From assembly GCA_020341875.1 (NCBI GenBank), contig CP070839.1, positions 1,319,566 through 1,327,565 on the forward strand: a DNA stretch of 8,000 nucleotides. Direction: 5' to 3'. Below the pieces are notes generated by a model, which was given only the letters and a program-made list of their open reading frames with translations, was not told the DNA's origin and searched no databases. Every line of letters starts with the position of its first letter. Position 1 is the first letter of the stretch. This DNA comes from Candidatus Zixiibacteriota bacterium. Its GTDB lineage: Bacteria; Zixibacteria; MSB-5A5; SM1-73. The position numbers were made by a program, and so were the translations under genes. Positions 6,380-8,000 of the stretch are shown piece by piece.

Positions 6380-7771
6380 TCATTTTTGGAAAAACGGTCT
6401 CCACTTCTCCTCTTTTGGCTTGGGCGTCAGCAGACTGATTATGATCAGACTGGATACTGACAAAATGAGAGCCGGATACACGGTGGGAACGTCGAACGGT
6501 TTCTTCAAAAGCTCCCACACTATGGTGGTTACCATCCCCGAGGCTATGGAGCAGACGCCGCCGGTAGGCGTTGCCCTTTTCCAGAAGAAGGCGGCCAAAG
6601 TCGCCGGAGTGATTCCAACTCCGTACATGGTGTAGGCGTAAAGGGCCATGGCCAGAACCGTGGTGAAAAATCTCACCTGGACAAAGGCAATTATGCCCAG
6701 GAGGATTACCACAATCCGCGAGTATAACACCATCTTCTTCTGGGAAACGTTCGGGTTGATGAACCTCTGGTAAATGTCCCGCATGATGTTGGTCGAGGGA
6801 ACCAGAAGGAACGAGTCTGCGGTAGAGACGATCACAGCTACGATGGCGGCCAGCAACACACAGCCGATCACGGGCGATAGTCCATGTCGAACCGAGTGCA
6901 GGATTACTGATTCGGGATTAATGCCTATGAATATGCTGCTCCCGATTATGGCCAAAACAACGATCAAAGTCTCAACGAAGATGGTCCCCGAGATCCAGCC
7001 CAACACCGATGCTTTTGCGGCCCTCTCGTCCTTTGCGGAGAAGAACCTCTGATACATATTAGACTCGCCCAGCAAAAGAAGCATGGTGGGAAGAGAGTAC
7101 CCTAATGCTTCCCAGATGGTCATGGTTCCCAGCACTTGAAATCTGTCCGCGGGGAGGGTGGCGACTACGTTTCCCCAACCGCCGGCCAGTTTCAACAGGA
7201 AAGGAAAGCCTATTATGAATCCCAAGAGCAATACCACACCGTTGACCACGTCGGTATAAGCCACCGAGATCATTCCGGCCAAGGCGGTATAGGCAATCAC
7301 GAAAACGGCGGTGAGGATTATTCCCTGTTCGGTGGGAATCCCGGCGACCATGTTCAGCACCATCCCGCCCGCTTTGAATTGGTAACTCACAATGGCGGTG
7401 TAGGCGATGATGGTGGTAAGGCTTCCCAGAATGCGAGCGACTTCGTTATACCTGATCTCCAGGATGTCCGGCACCGTGAACTGGGCGAGTTTTCTGGCCC
7501 GCGCGGCCACGAAGTACAACACGATGATCGCCACCCAAACGCCGGCGTCGAACCACAGGGCGGCGAAACCTTTATTGTAGCTCAACCCAGCGCTGGCGAT
7601 GATGCTCCCCGATCCAATCCAGGTGGCCAATAGGGTTCCCACCAGCACTGCAGCAGGAAGCTTCCGCCCGGCCACCATGAAATCGGTCTGGGTTTTCACC
7701 CTCCTGGAGCGAACAGCCCCAACTCCGATCAAGATCAACAGGTATATTAGAATTGCCCAGAAGTAAAGCAT
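6380..7771 (-). CDS. Sodium:solute symporter (SSS family, TC 2.A.21)
   Basis: Inner-membrane transporter expected to import a solute with Na+. The 463-aa protein has about 13 hydrophobic segments, the family topology. Hallmarks are the N-terminal FMVAGRKLPA (31-40) before the core helix LVGTLLATWIGSGSIIASAG (43-62), ALAGMISVAYTDVVNG (163-178), the conserved GESNMYQRFFSAKDERAAKAS (235-255), and VSTADSFLLVPSTNIMRDIYQRF (315-337). In that last helix Ser316 and Thr317 lie where the Na2-site ligands fall in LeuT-fold relatives. The protein ends shortly after the last helix with a charged tail. Substrate cannot be read from sequence: sugars, amino acids, pantothenate-like or monocarboxylate substrates all occur in this family. 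Placement 65 bp upstream of the DUF885 gene suggests uptake of a hydrolysis product. The ATG at 7771 is consistent with family N-termini, but no good Shine-Dalgarno precedes it. It appears to be the first gene of its transcription unit. Confidence 0.9.
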   Translation of the reverse strand: MLYFWAILIYLLILIGVGAVRSRRVKTQTDFMVAGRKLPAAVLVGTLLATWIGSGSIIASAGLSYNKGFAALWFDAGVWVAIIVLYFVAARARKLAQFTVPDILEIRYNEVARILGSLTTIIAYTAIVSYQFKAGGMVLNMVAGIPTEQGIILTAVFVIAYTALAGMISVAYTDVVNGVVLLLGFIIGFPFLLKLAGGWGNVVATLPADRFQVLGTMTIWEALGYSLPTMLLLLGESNMYQRFFSAKDERAAKASVLGWISGTIFVETLIVVLAIIGSSIFIGINPESVILHSVRHGLSPVIGCVLLAAIVAVIVSTADSFLLVPSTNIMRDIYQRFINPNVSQKKMVLYSRIVVILLGIIAFVQVRFFTTVLAMALYAYTMYGVGITPATLAAFFWKRATPTGGVCSIASGMVTTIVWELLKKPFDVPTVYPALILSVSSLIIISLLTPKPKEEKWRPFFQK

Positions 7772-7837
7772 GTTTGGCTCAGAGGGTCGTTATCTTCTCG
7801 CCCCCCTACTGAATAACAGTGATCGACAGAAGGAGCA

Positions 7838-7895
7838 TGTAGTGGTCGAGCTTGCTCGACCCTTCTGGCAAAGCGAGCTTTGCCACTACAGTTTT
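7838..7895. repeat. Compound palindrome: two perfect hairpins inside an outer closing stem
   Basis: Hairpin A is GGTCGAGC (7844-7851), loop TT, GCTCGACC (7854-7861). Hairpin B is GGCAAAGC (7867-7874), loop GA, GCTTTGCC (7877-7884). An outer TGTAGTGG (7838-7845) matches CCACTACA (7883-7890), so the element can fold as a three-way junction if the shared GG/CC bases pair one way or the other. GTTTT follows at 7891-7895, giving a weak terminator-like end on the + strand. It resembles dispersed GTAGTGG...CCACTAC palindromes known from many genomes, by recollection only. Confidence 0.7.
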
Positions 7896-7914
7896 CGCTC
7901 CCAGGTGTCGGTTA

Positions 7915-7995
7915 GCATCTCTCTCGATGCCGTGGGATGATAACATCCAGCCGGGGCCAGATTCCTCCCCCCGGCCACGCAGGCCAAAGCCTACG
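7915..7995. repeat. Run of four small hairpins at the window edge
   Basis: In order: GCATC/GATGC (7915-7919 with 7926-7930), GGATG/CATCC (7935-7939 with 7944-7948), GCCGGGG/CCCCGGC (7950-7956 with 7969-7975), and CGCAGGC/GCCTACG with one mismatch (7978-7984 with 7989-7995). The first two are short enough to be chance. The third is a perfect 7-bp GC stem. The element may continue past base 8000. Confidence 0.45.
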
Positions 7996-8000
7996 GCTAC

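Larger units (their letters stand above)
7772..8000. other. Non-coding region upstream of the symporter, rich in hairpins
   Basis: 229 bp to the window edge with no credible gene. Bases 7772-7837, just upstream of the symporter start, should hold its promoter, but only weak -10-like words are visible. Beyond it lie the double hairpin at 7838-7890 and a run of smaller palindromes between 7915 and 7995. Confidence 0.6.

Noticed and set aside
7136..7633. 165-codon + strand open frame opposite the symporter gene
   Set aside because: It is antisense to a well-supported SSS family gene, rich in Gly, His, Gln and Asp with no hydrophobic core, and has no recognisable family. It is a codon-bias shadow.

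Overview
The window looks like a chromosomal segment of a Gram-negative bacterium. The direct evidence is an arabinose-5-phosphate isomerase (KdsD, the first step towards the LPS sugar Kdo) and a lipid A late acyltransferase of the LpxL/HtrB family. Moderate GC, intergenic gaps full of short palindromes, and a GT39-type membrane glycosyltransferase carrying C-terminal TPRs are reminiscent of uncultivated lineages such as Zixibacteria, KSB1 or WOR-3. That placement is an impression, not something the sequence proves. No phage, integrase, transposase, CRISPR, rRNA or tRNA is visible.

Layout. On the + strand, kdsD (13-972) starts in an ATGA overlap with what may be the end of an upstream gene cut off by the window edge. 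A non-coding gap of about 290 bp with two hairpins follows, then the acyltransferase (start most likely 1260, end 2168). On the - strand, reading from the right: a sodium:solute symporter (7771-6380), then after 65 bp a DUF885 putative metallopeptidase with an N-terminal export signal (6314-4560), then after 222 bp the GT39-like glycosyltransferase with TPRs (4337-2472). The two strands converge on a 303-bp gap (2169-2471) packed with palindromic repeats. The right edge (7772-8000) is non-coding and again rich in hairpins.

How the genes may work together. KdsD and the acyltransferase act on the Kdo-lipid A core of the outer membrane, and the GT39-like protein could transfer a sugar from a polyprenyl-phosphate carrier to an envelope acceptor, so three of five genes point to the cell surface. 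The symporter and the DUF885 protein form a separate probable transcription unit, consistent with hydrolysing an extracytoplasmic peptide-like substrate and importing a product with Na+. That coupling is inferred from adjacency only.

The five main proteins belong to recognisable families. The least explained material is the non-coding DNA: every gap longer than 100 bp contains one or more hairpins, of several unrelated sequence types. No convincing new multi-gene system is visible.
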